NCBI GenBank assembly: GCA_002312935.1
Contig: DCAT01000116.1
Span: 1-10,027, forward strand
DNA length: 10,027 nt
Reading direction: 5' to 3'
From: Oceanospirillaceae bacterium UBA1126
GTDB lineage: Bacteria; Pseudomonadota; Gammaproteobacteria; Pseudomonadales; Balneatricaceae
The notes below the pieces were generated by a model. The model ran no database searches. It was not told where the DNA came from and saw only the letters and a program-made list of their open reading frames with translations. Position 1 is the stretch's first letter. Every line of letters begins with the position of its first letter. A program made the translations under genes and the position numbers. This document shows positions 1 through 6,318 of the stretch, one piece after another.

Positions 1-778
1 AACTCCAACTCCAACTCCAACAGCGCCAGCGCCTGTTGTTAATGAAACAGTGGCCCCGTCTTCTGGCCCTCAACACCGTACGTCTAGGCGCGTGCCAATG
101 ACTCGCTTGCGCTCAACTATCGCTAAGCGCTTGGTGTCTGCGCAAAACGAAGCAGCAATGTTAACCACCTACAACGAAGTTGATATGTCGCCTATTATGG
201 CGCTGCGTAGTCAGTATAAAGCGCAGTTTGAGAAAGCACACAACGGTACTCGTTTAGGGTTTATGTCGTTCTTTGTTAAGGCCTCAGCAGAGGCTCTCAA
301 ACGTTATCCAGCAGTGAATGCTTCGTTAGACGGCAACGATATGGTATACCACGCGTATCAAGACGTTAGTGTTGCCGTGTCAACAGAACGAGGTCTGGTG
401 GTACCTGTGTTACGTGACGTAGAAGCGATGACCTTGGCTGATATTGAGAAGGGTATAGTGCAGTTAGCCAAACAAGCCAAAGATGGCAAGCTTACTTTAG
501 CAGAAATGCAGGGTGGAACCTTCACCATAACAAACGGTGGTATTTTTGGATCTTTGCTATCTACGCCAATTTTAAACCCGCCACAAACTGCCATTTTAGG
601 CATGCACAAAATTCAAGATCGCCCGGTAGCAGAGAACGGCCAAGTGGTCATTCGACCAATGATGTATTTAGCCTTGTCTTATGACCACCGAATGATTGAT
701 GGCAAGGAAGCAGTACAGTTCTTAGTTACCATTAAGGAATTGCTGCAAGATCCAGCGCGGATATTGCTTGAGATATAA
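1..778 (+). CDS. sucB: Dihydrolipoyllysine succinyltransferase (E2 of 2-oxoglutarate dehydrogenase), 3' part
   Basis: This is the C-terminal part of the E2 core of the 2-oxoglutarate dehydrogenase complex, which moves the succinyl group from lipoyl-lysine to CoA in the cytoplasm. The frame is open from base 2 to the TAA at 776-778, so the gene starts upstream of the window. The N-terminal lipoyl domain and the E3/E1-binding domain are therefore not visible. What is seen is a flexible Thr/Pro/Ala-rich linker (about bases 2-100), then the whole catalytic domain beginning at RVPMTRLR. The catalytic signature YDHRMIDG is present, with the active-site His at codon 686-688 and its Asp partner at 698-700. 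The domain reads almost collinearly with E. coli SucB (RLGFMSF, FTITNGG, STPI, NPPQ, LALSYDH), which distinguishes it from pyruvate dehydrogenase AceF. The following lpd and sucCD genes agree. A GTG at 50 is not a start: it lies in the linker and the frame continues upstream of it. Confidence 0.96.
   Translation, partial: TPTPTPTAPAPVVNETVAPSSGPQHRTSRRVPMTRLRSTIAKRLVSAQNEAAMLTTYNEVDMSPIMALRSQYKAQFEKAHNGTRLGFMSFFVKASAEALKRYPAVNASLDGNDMVYHAYQDVSVAVSTERGLVVPVLRDVEAMTLADIEKGIVQLAKQAKDGKLTLAEMQGGTFTITNGGIFGSLLSTPILNPPQTAILGMHKIQDRPVAENGQVVIRPMMYLALSYDHRMIDGKEAVQFLVTIKELLQDPARILLEI
2..19 (+). repeat. Hexamer tandem repeat (ACTCCA)x3 in the SucB linker
   Basis: Three exact copies of ACTCCA run from the window edge and encode Thr-Pro repeats, followed by an Ala/Pro-rich stretch. 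The array may continue upstream out of view. Pro/Ala-rich inter-domain linkers are normal in E2 proteins. An exact hexamer array is a likely site of copy-number change by slippage, which would alter the linker length without breaking the frame. Confidence 0.8.
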
Positions 779-822
779 GCCCGCGTGTTAACCTAAGTCT
801 GCGTTGTGATCCAACGCGGGCT
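778..822 (+). other. Intercistronic hairpin(s) between sucB and lpd
   Basis: The 63-nt gap holds a 9-bp inverted repeat, AGCCCGCGT (778-786) with ACGCGGGCT (814-822), starting at the last base of the sucB stop codon. A second, local hairpin GCGTTG (801-806) / CAACGC (812-817) with a 5-nt loop shares the 3' arm, so the two structures exclude each other. No T-run follows (ctgaaaatctgag), so this is not a standard intrinsic terminator. By inference it could set the sucB:lpd ratio through mRNA processing, 3'-end protection or partial attenuation. Confidence 0.6.
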
Positions 823-841
823 GAAAATCTGAGAAAATATT

Positions 842-2284
842 ATGTCCCAAGAATTTGATTTGGTCGTTATTGGTGGCGGTCCTGGTGGCTATGTCGCCGC
901 AATCCGTGCTGCGCAACTGGGGTTAAAGACAGCCTGTGTAGAAAAATGGACTAGTGACAAAGGTGCCCCAGTGTTAGGCGGAACCTGCTTAAATGTAGGT
1001 TGTATTCCATCAAAGGCGTTGCTGGACTCGACTCATAAATTCCATGATGCCAAACACGAATTTGAAGTTCATGGTATCAATACAGGTGAAGTGACCATGG
1101 ACGTGGCTGCCATGTTGGCGCGTAAAAATGCCATTGTTAGCAACCTTACTATGGGCGTGGCTGGGTTATTTAAAGCTAACGGGGTGACCTTAATCCATGG
1201 CATGGGCCAGCTACAAAAAGACTGTATGGTAAAAGTGACTGCTGTTGATGGCAGTGTCAGTCAAGTTAAAGCGGGTAGTGTGATATTGGCTGCTGGTTCT
1301 GTAGCGGTAACTATTCCGCCAGCACAGTTAACTGACGATATTATTATTGATAACGTGGGCGCACTAAATATTCGTGAAGTACCAAAACGTTTAGGTATCA
1401 TTGGGGCGGGAGTCATCGGCTTAGAGATGGGTACAGTATGGCAACGCTTGGGTAGTGACGTTGTTGTATTAGAAGCGATGGACACGTTTTTAGGGTCAGC
1501 TGATAAGGATTTATCCAAGGAAGCGGCTAAGTGTTTAAAGAAGCAAGGCATGGATATTCGCCTTGGTGCACTAGTTACTGGGACCGAAGTTGTCAATAAT
1601 GAAGTTAAAGTCGCCGTTAAAAAGGCCGATGGCGACTCCCAAACACTGACATTCGACAAGTTGATTGTTGCTGTAGGTCGTAAACCGTACACTGAAGGCC
1701 TGTTGGCAGCAGATTCTGGCGTAGGGCTTGATGAACGAGGATATGTTCATGTTAACTCACGCTGTAAAACAGATGCTCCTGGGGTATATGCTATTGGTGA
1801 CGTTGTTCGTGGCCCTATGTTAGCTCACAAGGCTTCTGAAGAAGGCATGATGGTTGCAGATATCATTGCAGGCAATAAAGCTTTGATTAATTACGACTGT
1901 ATTCCTTGGGTGATTTATACCCATCCAGAAATGGCTTGGGTTGGTAAAACAGAGCAGGAACTAAAGTCTGAAGGTGTCGAAATTAAGGTTGGTAAGTTTC
2001 CATTTGCAGCTTCCGGCCGTGCCATGGCCGCAAACGACACTCAAGGTTTTGTGAAGTTGATTGCTGATGCGCAAACAGACCGTATTTTAGGTTGCCATAT
2101 TCTTGGTGGTAACGCGTCTGAACTTATTGCTCAGGCCGTCATTGCGATGGAATTTGGTTCCAGTGCTGAGGATCTTGCGCTTACAGTGTTTGCTCACCCT
2201 TCATTGAGCGAAGCAGTTCACGAAGCCGCCCTAGCCGTAGATGGTCATGCTATTCATATGGCCAACAGGAAAAAGAGAAAATAA
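842..2284 (+). CDS. lpd: Dihydrolipoyl dehydrogenase (E3)
   Basis: This FAD flavoenzyme reoxidises dihydrolipoyl groups on the E2 component and passes electrons to NAD+. At 480 aa it has the usual family length. In order it shows the N-terminal FAD Rossmann motif GGGPGG (residues 11-16), the redox disulfide in GGTCLNVGCIPSK (Cys49 and Cys54), the NAD-binding GAGVIG (188-193), the second FAD contact AIGD (317-320), and the C-terminal dimerisation domain with catalytic His452 and Glu457 (HPSLSEAVHE). All key residues are present. The insert between the FAD motif and the disulfide, and the tail GHAIHMANRKKR, resemble Pseudomonas LpdG, the E3 encoded in the suc operon, rather than the E. coli Lpd of the pdh operon. 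The start ATG has only a weak GAG (831-833) upstream at 8 nt. The gene lies 63 nt after sucB and 41 nt before sucC. This E3 may also serve other 2-oxoacid dehydrogenases and the glycine cleavage system, which cannot be judged here. Confidence 0.97.
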   Translation: MSQEFDLVVIGGGPGGYVAAIRAAQLGLKTACVEKWTSDKGAPVLGGTCLNVGCIPSKALLDSTHKFHDAKHEFEVHGINTGEVTMDVAAMLARKNAIVSNLTMGVAGLFKANGVTLIHGMGQLQKDCMVKVTAVDGSVSQVKAGSVILAAGSVAVTIPPAQLTDDIIIDNVGALNIREVPKRLGIIGAGVIGLEMGTVWQRLGSDVVVLEAMDTFLGSADKDLSKEAAKCLKKQGMDIRLGALVTGTEVVNNEVKVAVKKADGDSQTLTFDKLIVAVGRKPYTEGLLAADSGVGLDERGYVHVNSRCKTDAPGVYAIGDVVRGPMLAHKASEEGMMVADIIAGNKALINYDCIPWVIYTHPEMAWVGKTEQELKSEGVEIKVGKFPFAASGRAMAANDTQGFVKLIADAQTDRILGCHILGGNASELIAQAVIAMEFGSSAEDLALTVFAHPSLSEAVHEAALAVDGHAIHMANRKKRK

Positions 2285-2293
2285 GTAGTTAGG

Positions 2294-2309
2294 TTAAATT
2301 TAAATTTAA
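2294..2309. other. AT-rich 16-bp perfect palindrome between lpd and sucC
   Basis: TTAAATTTAAATTTAA is its own reverse complement and occupies much of the 41-nt lpd-sucC gap. It may simply be an unstructured, AT-rich leader that keeps the sucC start accessible; AGG at 2316-2318 is the probable ribosome binding site, 7 nt before the ATG at 2326. No -35/-10 pair is clear enough to call an internal promoter. Confidence 0.35.
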
Positions 2310-2325
2310 GTAAACAGGCAACATA

Positions 2326-3495
2326 ATGAATCTTCATGAATATCAAGGCAAACTGTTGTTTGCCCAGTACGGCTTGCCCGTATCTAGCGGTATCGCCGTA
2401 GATACTGCAGAAGAAGCCATGGCGGCACTGGACCAAGTTCCAGGTGATCGCTGGGTAATTAAAGCCCAAGTTCACGCGGGTGGCAGGGGTAAAGCGGGCG
2501 GCGTACAATTAATTTCGTCTAAACAGGAAGCTGCAGATTTCGCTAACAAGTGGTTAGGTAACCGAATGGTTACCTATCAGACAGATGCTGATGGCCAGCC
2601 TGTTTCGAAGGTTTATATTGAGCCGTGTACTGATATTGCACAAGAACTTTATCTTGGCGCTGTGGTAGATCGCAGTAGTCAGCGTATTGTATTTATGGCG
2701 TCCACCGAGGGCGGCGTAGAAATTGAACAGGTGGCTGAAGAGACTCCTGAAAAGATTTTGAAGGCAGAGATTGACCCGTTAACTGGAGCTCAACCATACC
2801 AAGGGCGTGAGCTTGCGTTTAAGTTAGGCCTTAAGGGTAAGCAAGTTGGTCAGTTTACTAAAATATTCATTGGTTTGGCGCAGTTGTTCCAAGATAAAGA
2901 CCTAGCCTTATTAGAAATTAATCCGTTGGTAGTGACTGAGCAAGGTGATCTACACTGTTTAGACGCTAAGGTTGTGATTGACAGCAACGCGGTTTACCGT
3001 CACAAAGACATTCAAGCTATGCATGATCCAAGTCAAGACGATGAGCGTGAAGCTCATGCCGCTTCTTGGGACTTAAATTATGTTGCTTTAGATGGCACTA
3101 TAGGTTGTTTAGTTAATGGTGCAGGTTTAGCCATGGGAACCATGGACATTGTTGCTTTGCACGGTGGTTTCCCAGCTAACTTTTTGGACGTAGGGGGCGG
3201 TGCAACTAAAGAGCGTGTGACCGAAGCGTTTAAGATCATCTTGTCTGACGATCGTGTTAAGGCTGTATTGGTAAATATTTTTGGTGGGATTGTGCGTTGT
3301 GATTTGATTGCTGAGGGCATTATAGGTGCCGTGAAAGAAGTTGGTGTAAACGTGCCTGTAGTTGTTCGTTTGGAAGGTAATAATGCTGAATTAGGTAGTC
3401 AAAAGCTGGCAGAAAGTGGCCTTGATATTATTGCTGCTACGAGCCTAAGTGGTGCAGCTCAACAAGTAGTTGCTGCAGCTGGAGGTGAAGCATGA
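2326..3495 (+). CDS. sucC: Succinyl-CoA synthetase beta subunit
   Basis: This is the beta subunit of the cytoplasmic enzyme that converts succinyl-CoA, phosphate and ADP (or GDP) to succinate, CoA and ATP (or GTP). At 389 aa it is one residue longer than E. coli SucC. The N-terminus MNLHEYQGK and the ATP-grasp fold are clear: Lys46 and the nucleotide-binding GGRGKAGGV (52-60) are present, and Glu197 in LLEINPL sits at the same position as the E. coli residue that contacts the phosphohistidine loop. The C-terminal CoA-ligase domain carries NGAGLAMGTMD, DVGGGATKERV and GGIVRCDLIA, close to identical with E. coli. The stop codon overlaps the sucD start by 4 nt (ATGA), consistent with coupled translation of the two subunits in equal amounts. 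Confidence 0.98.
   Translation: MNLHEYQGKLLFAQYGLPVSSGIAVDTAEEAMAALDQVPGDRWVIKAQVHAGGRGKAGGVQLISSKQEAADFANKWLGNRMVTYQTDADGQPVSKVYIEPCTDIAQELYLGAVVDRSSQRIVFMASTEGGVEIEQVAEETPEKILKAEIDPLTGAQPYQGRELAFKLGLKGKQVGQFTKIFIGLAQLFQDKDLALLEINPLVVTEQGDLHCLDAKVVIDSNAVYRHKDIQAMHDPSQDDEREAHAASWDLNYVALDGTIGCLVNGAGLAMGTMDIVALHGGFPANFLDVGGGATKERVTEAFKIILSDDRVKAVLVNIFGGIVRCDLIAEGIIGAVKEVGVNVPVVVRLEGNNAELGSQKLAESGLDIIAATSLSGAAQQVVAAAGGEA
3481..3487 (+). promoter_or_regulatory. Strong ribosome binding site for sucD inside the sucC tail
   Basis: GGAGGTG ends 4 nt before the sucD ATG (3492) and also encodes the Gly-Gly near the SucC C-terminus. It is close to a full anti-Shine-Dalgarno match and is the strongest ribosome binding site in this operon segment. 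The lpd and sucC sites are weak by comparison. Together with the ATGA overlap it fixes the sucD start. Confidence 0.8.
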
Positions 3496-4367
3496 GTATC
3501 TTAATTAACAAAGACACTAAGGTTATTTGCCAAGGTTTTACCGGTAGTCAGGGTACTTTCCACTCTGAACAAGCCATTGAATACGGCACTAAAATGGTGG
3601 GCGGCGTAACACCAGGAAAAGGAGGTGCCACTCACCTGGGCCTGCCTGTATTTAACACGGTCAATGAAGCGGTTATAGCCACGGGTGCTGAGGCTTCTGT
3701 TATTTATGTGCCTGCTGCTTTTTGTAAGGACTCAATACTTGAAGCTGCTAATGCAGGTATCAAGTTTATTGTTGCCATCACTGAAGGTATTCCAACGTTA
3801 GATATGTTGGAATGTAAGGTAATTTGCGACCAACTTGGGGTACGTTTAGTAGGCCCCAATTGCCCAGGTGTAATTACTCCTGGTGAATGTAAAATCGGTA
3901 TTATGCCTGGCCATATTCATTTGCCAGGCAAGGTTGGCATAGTGTCTCGTTCAGGCACCTTAACTTATGAAGCTGTTAAGCAAACCACAGACGCTGGTTA
4001 TGGACAGTCTACATGTGTAGGTATTGGTGGTGATCCAATTCCAGGTACTAACTTTATTGACGTGCTTGAGCTATTTGAACAAGACCCAGCGACTGAAGCC
4101 ATTGTTATGATTGGTGAAATTGGCGGTACTGCAGAAGAAGAAGCGGCGGCTTACATTAAAGCTAATGTTACTAAGCCTGTTGTGTCTTACATTGCTGGCG
4201 TTACTGCACCTGCTGGTAAGCGTATGGGCCATGCTGGAGCCATTATTTCTGGTGGTAAAGGTACGGCAGATGAAAAATTTGCTGCCTTAGAGGATGCTGG
4301 TGTTAAAACTGTCCGTTCTCTTGCTGATATCGGTAAAGCACTAAAAGAAGTGACGGGCTGGAGCTAA
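3492..4367 (+). CDS. sucD: Succinyl-CoA synthetase alpha subunit
   Basis: The alpha subunit binds CoA and carries the phosphorylated histidine of succinyl-CoA synthetase. The protein is 291 aa, the normal length. The N-terminal CoA-binding Rossmann domain begins MSILINKDTKVICQGFTG and continues through VGGVTPGKGG. The ligase half contains GPNCPGVITPGECKIG, Glu209 in MIGEIGG, which pairs with the phosphohistidine, and the catalytic His247 in GHAGAIISGGKGT. All three match E. coli SucD (His246 and Glu208 when numbered without Met1). It is the last gene of the suc operon and is followed 17 nt later by the A-run of the terminator. Confidence 0.98.
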   Translation: MSILINKDTKVICQGFTGSQGTFHSEQAIEYGTKMVGGVTPGKGGATHLGLPVFNTVNEAVIATGAEASVIYVPAAFCKDSILEAANAGIKFIVAITEGIPTLDMLECKVICDQLGVRLVGPNCPGVITPGECKIGIMPGHIHLPGKVGIVSRSGTLTYEAVKQTTDAGYGQSTCVGIGGDPIPGTNFIDVLELFEQDPATEAIVMIGEIGGTAEEEAAAYIKANVTKPVVSYIAGVTAPAGKRMGHAGAIISGGKGTADEKFAALEDAGVKTVRSLADIGKALKEVTGWS

Positions 4368-4384
4368 GCTCGAGCTAATGCCAT

Positions 4385-4413
4385 AAAAAAGGCCACCCTA
4401 GGGTGGCCTTTTT
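4385..4413. terminator. Bidirectional intrinsic terminator shared by sucD and metG
   Basis: An 18-bp perfect palindrome, GGCCACCCTAGGGTGGCC (4391-4408), is preceded by six A (4385-4390) and followed by five T (4409-4413). On either strand this reads as a GC-rich hairpin followed by a U-run. It can therefore stop the suc operon on the + strand and metG on the - strand, the only two genes that converge here. Confidence 0.93.
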
Positions 4414-4441
4414 GTATCTCCATGAAAAGTTAGTCAGGCAC

Positions 4442-6124
4442 TTAGCCTTGTTTTTCTTTGAGTGCCAACTCTTTAGCTACTTCTACCTTAGAATCTTCTA
4501 ACATTGCTTCTATTTGGATACCCTCAATGCGGGTCATTAGTGGTTTGAATTTCTCAATGTTATGGCCTACAAGGGGCGTATTTAGTCCTGACCAAGCAAG
4601 ATTATCATTAAGAAAGCTAGCAGCATCTTGCGTCATAATGGGTAAGATAGGCTTTAAATAAATCATTAACATACGGAACATGTTGAGGCCCGTTGAACAA
4701 ATATCTTGTACCTGTTGTTCAGAACCCTCTTGCTTTGCCAACACCCACGGTTCTTTATCAGCAATGTATTGGTTGGCTTGATCGGCTAATGCCATTATAG
4801 ATTTTATGGCTTTGCCAAATTCACGGTTTTCGTAATAGTCTGCTATGGCATGTTGTTCATTAGAAAATGCTTTAAGCAATTCTGGTTCACTAACAGCACT
4901 ACTAAGTTGACCATTAAATTTCTTACTAATGAAACCCGCACTGCGGCTGGCAATATTCACTACCTTACCCACTAAGTCTGAATTAACTCGCTGTACGAAA
5001 TCTTCTAGATTCAAGTCGATATCATCAACCTTATTATTGAGTTTGGCAGCAAAATAGTAACGCAAATATTCTGGGTTAAGGTGGCGTAAGTAAGTACCAG
5101 CCTTAATAAAAGTGCCACGAGATTTAGACATTTTTTGACCATTCACCGTTAAAAAACCATGTGCGTAAACAGCTGTAGGTGTGCGGAATTCGGCAGCATG
5201 CAACATAGCAGGCCAAAAAAGACCGTGGAAGTTTATGATGTCTTTACCAATAAAATGGTACAGCTCAGTATTTGAGTTTTTATTCCAATAATGGTCAAAG
5301 TCCAGTTTTTCTGTGCGATCGCATAAGTTTTTGAAACTAGCCATATAGCCAATTGGTGCGTCTAGCCATACATAAAAAAACTTGTTTTTTTGGCCTGGTA
5401 TTTCAAAACCAAAATAGGGTGCATCTCTGCTGATGTCCCATTCCTGTAGGCCAGAATCTAGCCACTCAGCTAGTTTATTAGCGATTTCACTCTGTAAACT
5501 ACCACTTCGGGTCCATTCCTTCAGCAATTCCTCAAAGTCTGGAAGTTTAAAAAATAAGTGAGTGGAGTCCTTTTGAATAGGTGTTGCTCCAGAAATGGCT
5601 GATTTAGGCTTAATTAAATCAGACGGAGAGTAGGTCGCCCCGCAAGACTCACAGTTATCGCCATACTGATCTTCTGTGTTGCATTTCGGACAGGTACCTT
5701 TGATAAATCGGTCAGCCAAAAATAATTGTTTTTCTGGGTCGAAAGCTTGCGTAATAGTTCGCGAGGCAATATGGCCCTTGGCCTCGCAGGCTCTATAAAT
5801 GTATTCTGAAAATTCACGGTTTTCAGGGGAGTGAGTTGAATAAAAGTTGTCAAAAGAAACATTAAAATTACTAAAATCTTGCTCGTGCTCTGCTTGTACC
5901 TTGGCAATTAATTGCTCGGGTGTAATGCCTTCTTGTTCGGCACGCAACATAATTGCTGTGCCATGTGCATCGTCTGCACACACATAGTGGCAGGTATTGC
6001 CAGTGTGACGCTGGAATCTCACCCAGATATCAGTTTGAATGTACTCCAGCATATGGCCAAGATGAATAGATCCGTTGGCATAAGGTAGTGCGCTGGTTAC
6101 AAGTATTTCGCGAGTAGTAGTCAT
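4442..6124 (-). CDS. metG: Methionyl-tRNA synthetase, short form
   Basis: This cytoplasmic class I enzyme charges tRNAMet and initiator tRNA with methionine. It shows the HIGH motif as HLGH (21-24) after ALPYANGSI, the four-Cys zinc knuckle (Cys145, Cys148, Cys158, Cys161, numbered as in E. coli), the methionine/ATP-site WLDAPIGY (253-260), KMSKS (331-335), and an all-helical anticodon-binding domain including DKEPW. At 560 aa it stops right after the linker helix (about LEDSKVEVAKEL), whereas E. coli and Pseudomonas MetG are about 677 aa and continue into a Trbp111-like tRNA-binding and dimerisation domain. The stop lies only 28 nt from the shared terminator, so no domain remnant is present. 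In E. coli an artificial monomer of about 550 residues remains active, so this form should work as a monomer. The start matches the family N-terminus, but no Shine-Dalgarno is visible before it. Confidence 0.96.
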   Translation of the reverse strand: MTTTREILVTSALPYANGSIHLGHMLEYIQTDIWVRFQRHTGNTCHYVCADDAHGTAIMLRAEQEGITPEQLIAKVQAEHEQDFSNFNVSFDNFYSTHSPENREFSEYIYRACEAKGHIASRTITQAFDPEKQLFLADRFIKGTCPKCNTEDQYGDNCESCGATYSPSDLIKPKSAISGATPIQKDSTHLFFKLPDFEELLKEWTRSGSLQSEIANKLAEWLDSGLQEWDISRDAPYFGFEIPGQKNKFFYVWLDAPIGYMASFKNLCDRTEKLDFDHYWNKNSNTELYHFIGKDIINFHGLFWPAMLHAAEFRTPTAVYAHGFLTVNGQKMSKSRGTFIKAGTYLRHLNPEYLRYYFAAKLNNKVDDIDLNLEDFVQRVNSDLVGKVVNIASRSAGFISKKFNGQLSSAVSEPELLKAFSNEQHAIADYYENREFGKAIKSIMALADQANQYIADKEPWVLAKQEGSEQQVQDICSTGLNMFRMLMIYLKPILPIMTQDAASFLNDNLAWSGLNTPLVGHNIEKFKPLMTRIEGIQIEAMLEDSKVEVAKELALKEKQG

Positions 6125-6246
6125 GGGTTAGATTCGAGTGTCTTAAGGGCGCTAAATGGAGCGCAAACTGGTGGATTTGATGATTCAGACACCATTGTAC
6201 AAAACATTGGACTGTACGCCTATAGTTTCTCCTCTAAGAGTGCAGG

Positions 6247-6252
6247 ATTATA
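6247..6252 (-). promoter_or_regulatory. Candidate -10 box for metG
   Basis: Reading the - strand, this is a perfect TATAAT. Transcription would start near 6240 and give a leader of about 115 nt before the metG ATG. No good TTGACA lies 16-18 nt upstream. A weaker alternative -10 (TACAAT, 6199-6194 on the - strand) is closer to the gene. The predicted leader contains a small hairpin, GCGCT/AGCGC (6149-6153 / 6160-6164), and has no ribosome binding site directly before metG. Confidence 0.4.
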
Positions 6253-6271
6253 TGTTTATGCCCGTTTGCCC

Positions 6272-6280
6272 TGCTATAAT
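6272..6280 (+). promoter_or_regulatory. Extended -10 promoter of trmA (trmA-mrp-dcd unit)
   Basis: TGCTATAAT is an exact extended -10 element (TGN-TATAAT, hexamer at 6275-6280). The -35 region (around 6252-6257) is poor, which is typical when an extended -10 is present. The start point would fall near 6287, giving a leader of about 32 nt to the GTG at 6319. It lies 22 bp from the opposing metG -10 candidate. Confidence 0.6.
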
Positions 6281-6304
6281 TCACCCTAATTACAGATCCC
6301 AGTT

Positions 6305-6311
6305 TAAGGAG
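6305..6311 (+). promoter_or_regulatory. Ribosome binding site that sets the trmA GTG start
   Basis: TAAGGAG ends 7 nt before GTG at 6319. The good match and spacing support GTG as the trmA start. The protein length and N-terminal alignment with E. coli TrmA agree. Confidence 0.75.
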
Positions 6312-6318
6312 CAGGTTT

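Noticed and set aside
778..822. Intrinsic terminator after sucB
   Set aside because: GC-rich inverted repeat but no T-run, and lpd belongs functionally to the same operon.
1261..1692. Long antisense open frame (143 codons) inside lpd
   Set aside because: lpd is fully supported with all motifs; the antisense product shows no recognisable domain and is a shadow of the coding frame.
4442..4470. Frameshift or truncation as the cause of the short MetG
   Set aside because: No remnant of the tRNA-binding domain can be fitted in the 74 bp between metG and sucD in any frame, and the terminator is intact and well placed, so a fresh frameshift is unlikely.
5614..5907. Alternative open frame inside metG (97 codons, - strand)
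   Set aside because: It overlaps the zinc-knuckle coding region of metG in another frame, and its residues show no domain character.
6194..6217. Possible operator: TGTAC repeated at 6196-6200 and 6213-6217
   Set aside because: Only 5 bp long in direct orientation, without a recognised regulator consensus; too likely by chance.
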